A stretch of DNA of 64,000 nt from Eutrophocola salsuginis. GTDB taxonomy: Bacteria; Pseudomonadota; Gammaproteobacteria; Pseudomonadales; Pseudohongiellaceae. The stretch lies in contig JAYQTB010000006.1 of assembly GCA_038147195.1 (NCBI GenBank), forward strand, positions 260,160-324,159. The letters run 5' to 3'. Both the position numbers and the translations under genes were made by a program. The notes under the pieces were generated by a model that saw only the letters and a list, made by a program, of their open reading frames with translations, did not search any database and had not been told where the DNA came from. This document shows, one piece after another, positions 23,501-32,021 of this stretch (position 1 is its first letter; every line of letters starts with the position of its first letter).

Positions 23501-26500
23501 ATGAAGACATTCCTCAAAATCACCGTATCCATGGTTACCATGGTTTTCACTGCCGTCGTTGTCGGCTTTTTCTATGTCGTCAATCTTGACCCCAACGAGC
23601 ACAAAGCCTTTTTCGAGGACAAAGTCCGGGATGCAGCCGGCCTGAATGTCTCCTTCAACGGCGAGATCGGCCTGACTCTGTATCCCTGGCTGGGTATCAC
23701 CCTGGACGATTTCATCGTTGATAATCCCGAGGGTTTCAGCGATACACCACTGCTCACCGCCGAGCGCGCCGAGTTCCGCGCCAAATTGTTGCCTCTCCTG
23801 AGTCGTAAGTATGAAATCGACACCATTCGCTTGCGCGGCACCCGCCTATACCTGGAGACCGACGGTGCCGGCCAGGGCAACTGGAACGCCACCCTCCCAG
23901 AAAGCGAACCGGTTGAATCGCCTTCCGCTTCCGGTAGCGCCCTAAACAATCTGGTTATCGGCGGTGTCGACATTCAGGATGCTGCCCTGACCTTCGACGA
24001 CCGCTTTAATAACGTCCGCTACGATATCGACGGTATCAATATCGGTACTGGTGAACTGGTTTACGGCGAACCCCTGGCCCTGACGCTGTCTCTGAATGCC
24101 CGCGCCACCCAGCCCGCCGTTTCCACCTCCATCAACCTGACCGGCACCATACTTTATGACTTGGACAATGAGCGTTACGACCTCGACCCGCTGTCTCTCA
24201 CCGGGACACTCAGCGGCGCAAATGTCCCTAATGGCTCTGCCGATATCGCCATGAACACCTCGGTCAGTATCGACCTGAACGAGGACACCCTTATGTTGCG
24301 CGACTTTTCCCTGCGCGCGCTGAATGCCCAGGTCAACGCCAACATCAACGGCCGCCGCATCTCCGGCAATTCGCCGCTGTACCAGGTCAACATGGCCGCC
24401 GCAGGGACAAACCTGGCTGTCTTGTTCCAGATCCTGGAAAACGACGACCTTGTCCTGCAGATCAACAACCTGAACAACCGCAGCTTCGAATTGAGTGCCC
24501 TGGTGGAAGCAGAGCCCGTCGCCGGCAACCTGAAAGTGACCGGCCTCAACGCGAACCTGCTCGATGCCACTATCACCGGCGACCTGAACGCCACCAACCT
24601 GCAAGCCGACAACCCGGTGATCATTGGCACCCTCAATGCCTCCGGCCCCGACCTGCCGACGCTCCTGGAAGTTACAGGCCAATTCCAGGGTGGCCGCAAT
24701 TCCGAACTGGCTCGCTATGGCCGTGAGCTGCAGCAAACCCCCGACCATGGCTTCATGGTGAAAACGCGTTTCGACGCAAACTTACAGACCAACAACATCG
24801 TCATTCCAGAACTAGAAGTACGCGCATTGGGCGCGACCATTAGCGCCAATTTCAACGCCCGCAACACCAATACCGACACACCGGTAATCCAGGGAAGATT
24901 CAATGCCAACGGCCCCGACCTGCCGCTCATGCTGCAGATCGCTGGACAGATCAGTGGTGGCCGGGAGTCGCCTCTCAACATTTACGGCAGACAGCTGCGC
25001 AATGTCAGCAACAAGCGCTTCAACATCAATGCGCCTTTCGATGTCGACATGGCCACAGGCAACATGGATATCAGAGGTATCGAAGCAAGCTTCCTAGGTT
25101 TCAATCTCAACGGCAATCTGCAGGCACGCAACTTCAAATCCTCCAAGGGCACCATGAGTGGCAAGCTCACGCTCAACGGCCGCAACAACCTGCGTGAAGT
25201 GCTCAACGCCATCGACCAGCGTGACCTGGCGGAAGTGGCCCAGTCGATGAACCTGGAAATCGTGGTGGATGGTTCACGTACCAACCTGACCATAAATCCC
25301 CTCAACCTAGATGTGGTGCTGTCAGGCTCACGTATACCCAATCCACCCGTGACCGTGGCACTGAATGCGAATTCGGTCATGAACCTGGAGAACGACAGCC
25401 TGAACACCAGTGCCTTCACCCTGACCGGCCTAGGCCTGGACCTGCGGGGTAATATGCTGGTCAACAATCTGCAGGGCGACATGACTTATAGTGGACAGGT
25501 CAGCCTGCCCCGCTTCAACCTGCGCCGACTTATGCAGCAGCTGAACAAGGCGTTACCGCCAACAACCGACACCACGGTATTCAATGCTTTTGCCCTGAAC
25601 ACTGCCGTTGCAGGTTCTGCCAACGATGTACGCCTGAGCAATCTCGACATCACCCTTGACGATTCTCGCATCACGGGCGGCTTCACCATGGCGGGCATGC
25701 AAACCACCCCCGCATATGATTTCGATCTCGACATCACCGCCATCAACATGGACCGCTACCGGGCTCCGGCTACCGATGCGCCCACAAGCAGCGAGATGAT
25801 CAACACCGAACTGCCCCTGGATATTCTGAGAAGTCTCAACATACAAGGCATGCTTGATATAGGGCAGCTAACCTTTTCAAGCCTCAAACTGCAGGACATG
25901 ACTCTTGCCATTAACGCCTCGGACGGTGAACTGGCACTTGCGCCGCTTTCCGCCAATCTCTACCAAGGCAGTTACCGCGGAGATATTCGCCTGGATACCC
26001 GCACAGACTCACCAGTGGCCCGCGTCGACACGACACTGACTGGTATCAACCTGGGTCCGCTTTTGCAGGATTTCATGGATGCCACCTATCTCACCGGCAA
26101 AGGTAATGTTCAACTCGCATTGACCGGCCATGGTGCCGACACTGCCAACATTAAGCGCAACCTGAACGGCACGGGTTCCCTGGACCTGGAAGATGGCGTG
26201 CTGGAAGGTGTGGATGTCGGCGGAGTTCTGACCCAGGTCGAAAGCATGATTCGTGAACGCCGGACCAGGACGGTGACCCGTGGCGAGCGCACACCGTTTG
26301 AGAGTTTTACCGCCAGCATCAGGGTCCAGGACGGCATCGTCAGCACCAACGACCTGTTGATCGATTCCTCCGGTTTTGCCGTCACCGGCAGCGGCACCCT
26401 AGTCAACATGGCCAACGATGCCATCGCCTTCAACATGGTGGCCAATGTCGACAGGAACCCGGCGACCACCGAACGCGCCTATGACATCGGCGGTTATTCA

Positions 26501-26764
26501 CTGCCCATCGCCTGCACCGGCCTCATCTCGAGTCCCACCTGCCTGCCCGATGTACAGGCCATTATCGCCAGCGCCATTGGTGCTGCTGTACAACGTGGCC
26601 TGACCAACCTGCTCGAACGTGCCGCAGGCGCACAGGCCACACAGCAGACGCAGGAAGAAAGCACGGATGCAACCCAGCAACCGAAAACGGCGGAAGAGGA
26701 AGTCGACCCGGTCGAGCAACTGCTCAACCGGGGCCTGGAAAGCCTTTTCAAACGAAATAATTGA
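23501..26764 (+). CDS. AsmA-family inner-membrane-anchored protein
   Basis: A protein of 1087 residues from ATG 23501 (a TTG lies one codon upstream). It has one N-terminal membrane helix (ITVSMVTMVFTAVVVGFFYVV) and the AsmA start pattern LDPNEHKAFFEDKV and GLNVSFNGEIGLTLYPWLGITLDDF. The long periplasmic part has the repetitive beta-strand pattern of the AsmA/TamB superfamily, and residues from about 860 (LTGKGNVQLALTGHGADTANIKRNLNGTGSLDLEDGVL) match the AsmA C-terminal domain. Two internal copies of a unit of about 90 residues begin near 375 and 465 (LNASGPDLPTLLEVTGQ and FNANGPDLPLMLQIAGQ). The family is implicated in phospholipid transport between the membranes and outer-membrane assembly. 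The last 50 residues are polar and glutamine-rich. Confidence 0.9.
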   Translation: MKTFLKITVSMVTMVFTAVVVGFFYVVNLDPNEHKAFFEDKVRDAAGLNVSFNGEIGLTLYPWLGITLDDFIVDNPEGFSDTPLLTAERAEFRAKLLPLLSRKYEIDTIRLRGTRLYLETDGAGQGNWNATLPESEPVESPSASGSALNNLVIGGVDIQDAALTFDDRFNNVRYDIDGINIGTGELVYGEPLALTLSLNARATQPAVSTSINLTGTILYDLDNERYDLDPLSLTGTLSGANVPNGSADIAMNTSVSIDLNEDTLMLRDFSLRALNAQVNANINGRRISGNSPLYQVNMAAAGTNLAVLFQILENDDLVLQINNLNNRSFELSALVEAEPVAGNLKVTGLNANLLDATITGDLNATNLQADNPVIIGTLNASGPDLPTLLEVTGQFQGGRNSELARYGRELQQTPDHGFMVKTRFDANLQTNNIVIPELEVRALGATISANFNARNTNTDTPVIQGRFNANGPDLPLMLQIAGQISGGRESPLNIYGRQLRNVSNKRFNINAPFDVDMATGNMDIRGIEASFLGFNLNGNLQARNFKSSKGTMSGKLTLNGRNNLREVLNAIDQRDLAEVAQSMNLEIVVDGSRTNLTINPLNLDVVLSGSRIPNPPVTVALNANSVMNLENDSLNTSAFTLTGLGLDLRGNMLVNNLQGDMTYSGQVSLPRFNLRRLMQQLNKALPPTTDTTVFNAFALNTAVAGSANDVRLSNLDITLDDSRITGGFTMAGMQTTPAYDFDLDITAINMDRYRAPATDAPTSSEMINTELPLDILRSLNIQGMLDIGQLTFSSLKLQDMTLAINASDGELALAPLSANLYQGSYRGDIRLDTRTDSPVARVDTTLTGINLGPLLQDFMDATYLTGKGNVQLALTGHGADTANIKRNLNGTGSLDLEDGVLEGVDVGGVLTQVESMIRERRTRTVTRGERTPFESFTASIRVQDGIVSTNDLLIDSSGFAVTGSGTLVNMANDAIAFNMVANVDRNPATTERAYDIGGYSLPIACTGLISSPTCLPDVQAIIASAIGAAVQRGLTNLLERAAGAQATQQTQEESTDATQQPKTAEEEVDPVEQLLNRGLESLFKRNN

Positions 26765-26855
26765 TCAAGCAGCAACGAAAAGGGTCGAGATCAATCCGGC
26801 CTCTTTTGTTGGCAAATCAATTAAATTTCTTCGGAGCGAGGAATGACGGCTGGTA

Positions 26856-27359
26856 TCAGAGGTAGCGACCCCGGGCAATCACGGCCAGTTTGCAGGAGGC
26901 ATGTTCGAGATCGGCCCAGTCATTTTCTGTTTCCATAACCGCCACCGTCGCCGTGGGCATTACCTTGCCATCATCGGGTATATCGACCTCCTTGGTCAGG
27001 TAGAACAACAGGTCTTCCAGGCCGGGGTTGTGGCCGACGACCATCAGCAGGCTGCATTCATCGGGCGTAGTGGCGATAGCATCGAGCAGTTCACTTACAT
27101 CCGCCATGTACACCGACTCATACCAGATAATATTGGCGGCGTCATATCCCATGCTATCGGCAACAGTCTCGGCGGTTTCTTTGGCACGCTGCGCGGGTGA
27201 GCTGATGATGAGGTGCGGGACCATATCCTGGCCCTTCAGCCAGGCGCCGACCTTGGCCGCTTCCAGATAGCCACGCTTCTTGATCGGGCGCAGGTAGTCA
27301 GAAAGCGGCTTGCTCCAGTCGGACTTGCCGTGACGCATCAGGATCAATTCTCGCTTCAT
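26856..27359 (-). CDS. sixA: phosphohistidine phosphatase SixA
   Basis: A 167-residue histidine-phosphatase-superfamily protein. The catalytic RHG is at residues 9-11 in ELILMRHGKSDWS, and the second conserved His is in LMVVGHNPGLEDL. Other family segments are RPIKKRGYLEAAKVGAWL and ISSPAQRAKETAETVADSMG. SixA removes phosphate from histidines of phosphorelay proteins (ArcB or the nitrogen-PTS in E. coli). Length is normal. It is convergent with asmA and divergent from the PQQ sugar dehydrogenase at 27567, with no operon partner. Confidence 0.9.
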   Translation of the reverse strand: MKRELILMRHGKSDWSKPLSDYLRPIKKRGYLEAAKVGAWLKGQDMVPHLIISSPAQRAKETAETVADSMGYDAANIIWYESVYMADVSELLDAIATTPDECSLLMVVGHNPGLEDLLFYLTKEVDIPDDGKVMPTATVAVMETENDWADLEHASCKLAVIARGRYL

Positions 27360-27566
27360 ACAGCCTCTTTAATACATGGCCTGCCGAATGGATTTCACCA
27401 ATCAGGGCTTATATACTGGCCAGTCCCGAGGGTCATGGCCCGATTACAAAGGATAGCGCAGGGCAGTTTGCCGGCAAGATGATTATCCATAAATCCGGGT
27501 CAGCACCAATACATTATGACTAGCTTATTTCCCCATCCGAAGACGCGTGATTCCGAGGTCACTTAT

Positions 27567-28667
27567 ATGAAACGAGTCATCATCCTTGCCATGGCCCTAC
27601 TACTGGGAACAACCGCTGCCGTAGCGCAGGTGCCATACCCCTTCATTTCCACTCCGATTGCAGAACTGAATGAGCCATGGGCCATCGAATTCCTGCCTGA
27701 CGGACGCATCCTGGTCACTGAAAAAGGCGGCACCATCCAGCTTGTGACCCAGGACGGTCAGAAGACCGAGGTCGCCGGCGCACCTGAAGTCGATTATTTC
27801 TTCCAGGGCGGGCTGGGCGATATCGTGCTGCATCCGGATTTCGAAGAGAACCATATTGTCTACATCAGCTACGTCGAAGCCGGAGCAAACGAAACTCGTG
27901 GAGCAGTTGTCGCCCGCGGTACGCTCAACCTGGACGCTCCTGCTCTTGAAAACTTGGAAGTAATCTGGCGTGCCTTCCCGAAAGTGGATGGAGGCTTGCA
28001 CTTCAGTCACCGCATCGCCTTTGATGCCGAGGGCCACATGTTCGTGTCCGCCGGTGAGCGCAACAAGTACGATCCTGCCCAGGACCTGAACTCCTCACTG
28101 GGCAAGATCCTGCGCCTGAATGATGATGGCACACCAGCCGCCGGCAATCCTTTCGCCAGCCAGGGTGGTATCGCCGCGGAAGTGTGGTCCTATGGTCACC
28201 GCAATCCGCTCGGCATCGCCTTCGATACGCAGGGCAGGCTGTGGAATGTAGAAATGGCACCAAGAGGTGGCGATGAACTGAACATGGTCATTGCCGGAGA
28301 GAACTACGGCTACCCGATGGTTTCCAACGGCAACCATTACACCGGCGAGATCATTCCCGACCATGACACCGATACCCAGGGTCTCTATGAAAAACCAAAA
28401 GTCTGGTGGAACCCGGTCATCTCCCCGTCAAGCCTCATGTTCTACACGGGTGACGCTTTCCCGGAATGGCGAGGCAACGCTTTCATTAGCGGCCTGTCTT
28501 CCATGTCCATCGTACGCATCGTCGTCAACGGCGACAATGCCGTGGAAGCACAGCGCTTTGTCATGGGACGCCGCATTCGTGGTATCGAGCAAGGCCCGGC
28601 CGGCAATCTTTGGATCATCGAGGACGGCCCGGAAGGCCGACTGGTGAAACTGACACCGCGAAGCTGA
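27567..28667 (+). CDS. PQQ-dependent sugar dehydrogenase (second copy)
   Basis: A 366-residue exported quinoprotein. ATG 27567 (MKRVIILAMALL) has GAGG eight bases upstream and gives a clean signal peptide ending AVAQ, so it is preferred to the upstream ATG at 27516. Propeller motifs are LNEPWAIEFLPDGRILVTEKGG, GGLGDIVLHPDFEENHIVYISYV, HFSHRIAFDAEGHMFVSAGERN, SYGHRNPLGIAFDTQGRLWNVEMAPRGGDELNMV and ENYGYPMVSNGNHY. It belongs to the same family as the gene at 16182. It likely oxidises an aldose in the periplasm with PQQ. It is monocistronic, closed by the terminator at 28678. Confidence 0.88.
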   Translation: MKRVIILAMALLLGTTAAVAQVPYPFISTPIAELNEPWAIEFLPDGRILVTEKGGTIQLVTQDGQKTEVAGAPEVDYFFQGGLGDIVLHPDFEENHIVYISYVEAGANETRGAVVARGTLNLDAPALENLEVIWRAFPKVDGGLHFSHRIAFDAEGHMFVSAGERNKYDPAQDLNSSLGKILRLNDDGTPAAGNPFASQGGIAAEVWSYGHRNPLGIAFDTQGRLWNVEMAPRGGDELNMVIAGENYGYPMVSNGNHYTGEIIPDHDTDTQGLYEKPKVWWNPVISPSSLMFYTGDAFPEWRGNAFISGLSSMSIVRIVVNGDNAVEAQRFVMGRRIRGIEQGPAGNLWIIEDGPEGRLVKLTPRS

Positions 28668-28677
28668 TCAGTCTGCA

Positions 28678-28708
28678 TAAAAAACCCCGCCTTGGCGGGG
28701 TTTTTTAT
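28678..28708. terminator. bidirectional intrinsic terminator
   Basis: AAAAAACCCCGCC, a two-base turn (TT), GGCGGGG and a run of six T form a GC-rich hairpin with A-run before and T-run after. It lies 11 bp after the PQQ dehydrogenase stop and 19 bp after the end of the convergent isomerase gene, so it can stop transcription from both sides. Confidence 0.9.
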
Positions 28709-28726
28709 TGCCAAAAATTCAGCGTA

Positions 28727-29638
28727 TCAGGAGATATACGGCGCCGTGGTCTCGATCCCCTTACGGGCAATCGTTTCAGGGTCGGCATTCTGCACGGCGG
28801 GATCGAACAATTCCAGTGACAACGGGCCCGAGTAACCTTTCTCGGCAAGCTTGCCAACGATCTTCTGCAGAGGGGCAATGCCTTCACCCGGAAATGCGCG
28901 ATCCTTGCGCTCTGCAACCGCCAGGTGGGGCAACGCTGGTGTGTCGGCAAAATGCACATGGTGGATTTCGCCGTGTTCAACTAGGTCCAGGTCCTCGAAT
29001 TTACTCATGCCCGCCCAGAAGTGATACACGTCAAGCATAAACCTTAGGTTGGGATGGTTTACGGCGCGTACGACGTCCATCGCAGTGCGCAAATTGTTGA
29101 TCAATGTGGACAGGCGAGTGAACTCCACCATCAACGTAACGTTGTGTGGCCGGGCGATTTCCGCCGCCTCCCGCAGGTTTGAAATCACCTCCTCGTAATC
29201 CGCCATGGTATGGGGTTGATTGGCGGCTGAGGGGGCGACGAGGCGGTCAGCACCAAGTGACTGCGCCATGACTACCTTCCACTTCAGGTCCTCGAGGGCC
29301 TGCGCACGCCTTGGCCCGGTCTCTTCCAGGAACAACTGGTTAGTGGACGATACAGCTCGAATACCGTGGTCATCCATGAGGCGCCTGGCGGAACCCTCGC
29401 CATTGGCCTGTTCGAATGTCCTGGCAGACACCAGGTCAGGTTCCGCATAGGTGATACCTGCCCGCGACCAGCCTTCGATCACAGCGCGAAAATCTGAACC
29501 ACTGGAGGTAATCCCGTGCATGCACATGAACATGCCCGAGGTGGAAGCTGCGCTGGTGGTGGATGAACTGGTAACGGCCGCCATGGCTGATACTCCTGCC
29601 GACAAAGCCATGAATTCCCTTCTGTTGATGTGAGACAC
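28727..29638 (-). CDS. Tat-exported sugar phosphate isomerase/epimerase-fold protein
   Basis: A 303-residue xylose-isomerase-like TIM-barrel protein. The N-terminus has a Tat motif, NRREFMALSAG, and a Ser/Ala-rich stretch, so it is probably exported. Metal-site residues typical of the family are seen: E172 in LMVEFTRL, D203 in MLDVYHFW, H229 in HVHFAD and E276 in LSLELFDP. Segments such as FPGEGIAPLQKIVGKLAEKGYSGPLSLELFDP resemble hydroxypyruvate isomerases and related epimerases. The substrate is not known. It follows the alpha-hydroxy-acid oxidase gene by 95 bp on the same strand, and both carry Tat-like signals, so they may act on the same exported pathway. Confidence 0.82.
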   Translation of the reverse strand: MSHINRREFMALSAGVSAMAAVTSSSTTSAASTSGMFMCMHGITSSGSDFRAVIEGWSRAGITYAEPDLVSARTFEQANGEGSARRLMDDHGIRAVSSTNQLFLEETGPRRAQALEDLKWKVVMAQSLGADRLVAPSAANQPHTMADYEEVISNLREAAEIARPHNVTLMVEFTRLSTLINNLRTAMDVVRAVNHPNLRFMLDVYHFWAGMSKFEDLDLVEHGEIHHVHFADTPALPHLAVAERKDRAFPGEGIAPLQKIVGKLAEKGYSGPLSLELFDPAVQNADPETIARKGIETTAPYIS

Positions 29639-29733
29639 CGCTTTTTACAACCCCCTGATAATCAAAAAGGCCAGAGGAAATTTTACCCTGACCCCGTTGA
29701 TCCCCCCCTTTGGTTCTGTAACTCGGGAATGAA

Positions 29734-30987
29734 CTAGAGCAGTTCTCTTCCCAGGGTGCCGCGCGGGACTCTGTGGCCCGCGTCGCGGATGTAATCTGGA
29801 CCGATCTCGGCAATTGCAGTCGTGCCGCTGCCACGCATAGTAATCTCAAGCTCCCGATTGAGCAAATCAAGTACACGCTCAACGCCAGCTTGGCCAAATG
29901 CACCTAAACCCCAGCAGTGAGGCCTGCCAACACCCACAGCTGCCGCACCCAATGCCAGGGCCTTGAAGACATCGGTACCGCGACGGATACCACCATCGAC
30001 AATGACCGGAATCCTGCCGTTCACGGCACTGATGACTTCGGGCAGGCATTCAATGGTGCCGCGACCCGTGTCAGTGGCACGCCCGCCATGGTTGGACACA
30101 ATCACGCCATCGGCGCCGTGGTGAAGAGCGAGCGCCGCATCTGCACCGACCTCGATACCTTTTATAAGTACCTTCATGTTGGTAACGTCCTTCATGCGAC
30201 TGATGACGTCCCAGGTCATGGATGGATCGACCAGGCCAACTCCCTGCATATCGAGGCCGTCGAACATCGGCTTGGACTGGCCGTAGTGGCATTCTTCGCA
30301 GAAACGGTCATCCTCGCGGGCTAGTACAGCCTGCGTTTCGGTATTACGGCCGGCGGGCAGGTCCACCGTGAGACAAACAGCTGTGCAGCCGGCGCGTTCT
30401 GCGCGCCGAATCATCGCCACGGCATATTCCCATTTGCCCGTTGAATACAACTGGAACCACAATGACCCATCACCGCGGGCGGCAACCACATCCTCGATAG
30501 GCGAAGAAGCCTGTGTTGAAAGGATCATATGGTGACCCTTGGCAGCGCTTGCCCTGGCTACTCCGACTTCGGCATCGCTATGGAAAGCGCCGGAGCTGCC
30601 AATGGGACTGAGAAAAATGGGTGACCTGGCCTCGGCGCCAAGGACATTCACCGACATATCAGCGCGAGCACTGACATCTACGAGCCTGCGCGGCATGATC
30701 TGGAAACGTGAATACCCTTCCCGGTTAGCGCGCAGGGTGGTGTCGCTGTCGACTCCCGAGACCAGGTAGCCAAAGTGTGCAGGCGGCACTTTCTCACGAG
30801 CCACGGCCTCCATTTCAAACACATTGATGACCTGATCAGGGTTGGTCAGGCGTTCACCGAGGGTTTCTTCGATCACCTGGGCAAAAGAGGAAAAACTGGT
30901 AAGGAGGGGACTGCCCGCTAGAAATTTCAGGAATTCGCGTTTGTGCGGGTTGCGAAGATTCAGTTGGGGTTTTTTATTGCGGGGCAT
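29734..30987 (-). CDS. FMN-dependent alpha-hydroxy-acid oxidase with Tat-like signal
   Basis: A 417-residue member of the glycolate/lactate oxidase family, which oxidises L-2-hydroxy acids to 2-keto acids. The FMN and catalytic residues are present: Y74 in HFGYLVSG, K276 in VLIKGIEVG, and H300 and R303 in VIVSNHGGR. FMN-phosphate motifs are IPVIVDGGIRRGTDVFKAL and GVGRP. The usual QLD after the HGGR is changed to ATD, so the acceptor or substrate pocket may differ. Residues 1-36 are an unusual extension with HKREFLKFLAG and a hydrophobic stretch ending in SSFAQ, a Tat-like signal; classic members are cytoplasmic. The HxlR regulator lies divergently 261 bp away and may control it. Confidence 0.88.
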   Translation of the reverse strand: MPRNKKPQLNLRNPHKREFLKFLAGSPLLTSFSSFAQVIEETLGERLTNPDQVINVFEMEAVAREKVPPAHFGYLVSGVDSDTTLRANREGYSRFQIMPRRLVDVSARADMSVNVLGAEARSPIFLSPIGSSGAFHSDAEVGVARASAAKGHHMILSTQASSPIEDVVAARGDGSLWFQLYSTGKWEYAVAMIRRAERAGCTAVCLTVDLPAGRNTETQAVLAREDDRFCEECHYGQSKPMFDGLDMQGVGLVDPSMTWDVISRMKDVTNMKVLIKGIEVGADAALALHHGADGVIVSNHGGRATDTGRGTIECLPEVISAVNGRIPVIVDGGIRRGTDVFKALALGAAAVGVGRPHCWGLGAFGQAGVERVLDLLNRELEITMRGSGTTAIAEIGPDYIRDAGHRVPRGTLGRELL

Positions 30988-31112
30988 GCACTACTCCTTG
31001 ATTTATTCTGACTGCAGAGAGTACCCAAATACCGGTTTAATTTGAAGCTGCCAGATAATGACCTAACTGGCATTTGTAACTGATGGTCTTTACCGACCCT
31101 TGTTATTGTTTG

Positions 31113-31122
31113 GGTTATAACC
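31113..31122. promoter_or_regulatory. palindrome GGTTATAACC between the oxidase and hxlR-type genes
   Basis: GGTTATAACC is an exact 10-bp palindrome at 31113-31122, in the 261-bp gap between the divergent oxidase (start 30987) and HxlR-type regulator (start 31249). A related half-site, GACCTAAC, occurs about 60 bp away near 31062, beside AACCTAAT at the palindrome. HxlR/DUF24 dimers bind inverted repeats near their own genes, so this is a candidate operator. The rest of the gap is AT-rich with no clear -35/-10 pair. Confidence 0.3.
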
Positions 31123-31248
31123 TAATGAGAATTTTTGTAATATTAGTCTTTTTTCAGGATTAGTATAAAAAAAGAGACTGTAGGATGCAGAAACCTCTCT
31201 GCAACCCACTACTTCAAAGTCATACAATACATTAAAAGGCACTGAGCC

Positions 31249-31761
31249 ATGTCCGAACATAGACTGAAATGTAATGTTTCCCACGCTTCCGAATTCCTAA
31301 GTGAACCCTGGTCGATGCTCATCCTACGGGAGTTCATGATCTTTGGTGGCACCCGCCGATTCGAGCAGCTCTACAACGCCCTAGGTATTTCTCGCAACGT
31401 CCTCACCAAACGCCTTGGTCGTTTCGTGGAACTTGGCCTCATCAAGAAATCGCCGATCTTCGAAAACAGTCGTCGCATGGAGTATAAGCTGCGTCGCAAG
31501 GCCTGGGAGCTCTCCCCGGTTATGCTGGCATTGCACGTGTGGGCGGAACGTTGGGCCGATGACGATTACGAATCCGAAATCGATTTCGTCGACACCTTTA
31601 CCAAGAAGCCCCTGGCCAAGGCTGCCTTGCGCTCACAGGACGGCCGCATCCTCGAACCCGGCGATGTTCATGTCGTAACCAAGACCGACAACGCCCGGCG
31701 CTACTTGGACAAATACAAGACCAAGGCTGCCAGAGTGGGCAAGAGGAACGAGGCCGCCTGA
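31249..31761 (+). CDS. HxlR-family winged-helix transcriptional regulator
   Basis: A 170-residue regulator. The HxlR/DUF24 winged helix spans about 8-100: CNVSHASEFLSEPWSMLILREFMIFGGTRRFEQL, then LGISRNVLTKRLGRFVELGLI (recognition helix) and RRMEYKLRRKAWELSPVMLALHVWAERW. C8 sits at the position often used for redox or electrophile sensing in this family. The C-terminal 70 residues extend beyond a typical HxlR protein (about 110) and contain a small beta-rich domain (KAALRSQDGRILEPGDVHVVTK). It is divergent from the oxidase gene, a common arrangement for a regulator and its target. The effector is unknown. Confidence 0.88.
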   Translation: MSEHRLKCNVSHASEFLSEPWSMLILREFMIFGGTRRFEQLYNALGISRNVLTKRLGRFVELGLIKKSPIFENSRRMEYKLRRKAWELSPVMLALHVWAERWADDDYESEIDFVDTFTKKPLAKAALRSQDGRILEPGDVHVVTKTDNARRYLDKYKTKAARVGKRNEAA

Positions 31762-32021
31762 TTTTCCTCCATTAAAAATTCTTGCAACAAAAGCGGGGCC
31801 GAAGCCCAGTTTTTCGCTTGTGTCTGTTTTTATCGCAGAATTCATAGCCACGCCGAGTCATGAAAAAGTACAAACAATTGGCAAGCCTGCATACTCAAGT
31901 TGACTTACTCCTGACCCGGCGATATAAGTCTTCTTTAGAGACTAATCGGCCGGTTTTCTTTCATTTGTTATGTGCTGAAGACATACTAATGTGCACTTGA
32001 GGTAATAGGTAACAAGCTGTA

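Noticed and set aside
23942..24748. A 268-codon minus-strand open frame inside asmA.
   Set aside because: It is antisense to a clear AsmA repeat region and consists of valine/glycine-rich low-complexity residues.
29436..29903. A 155-codon minus-strand open frame overlapping the isomerase and oxidase gene ends.
   Set aside because: Its composition is arginine- and serine-rich without a family pattern, and it overlaps two well-supported genes and their gap in another frame.
31796..31814. GGGC-CGAA-GCCC followed by AGTTTTT after the HxlR gene, a possible terminator.
   Set aside because: The stem is only 4 bp, so it is too weak to call.
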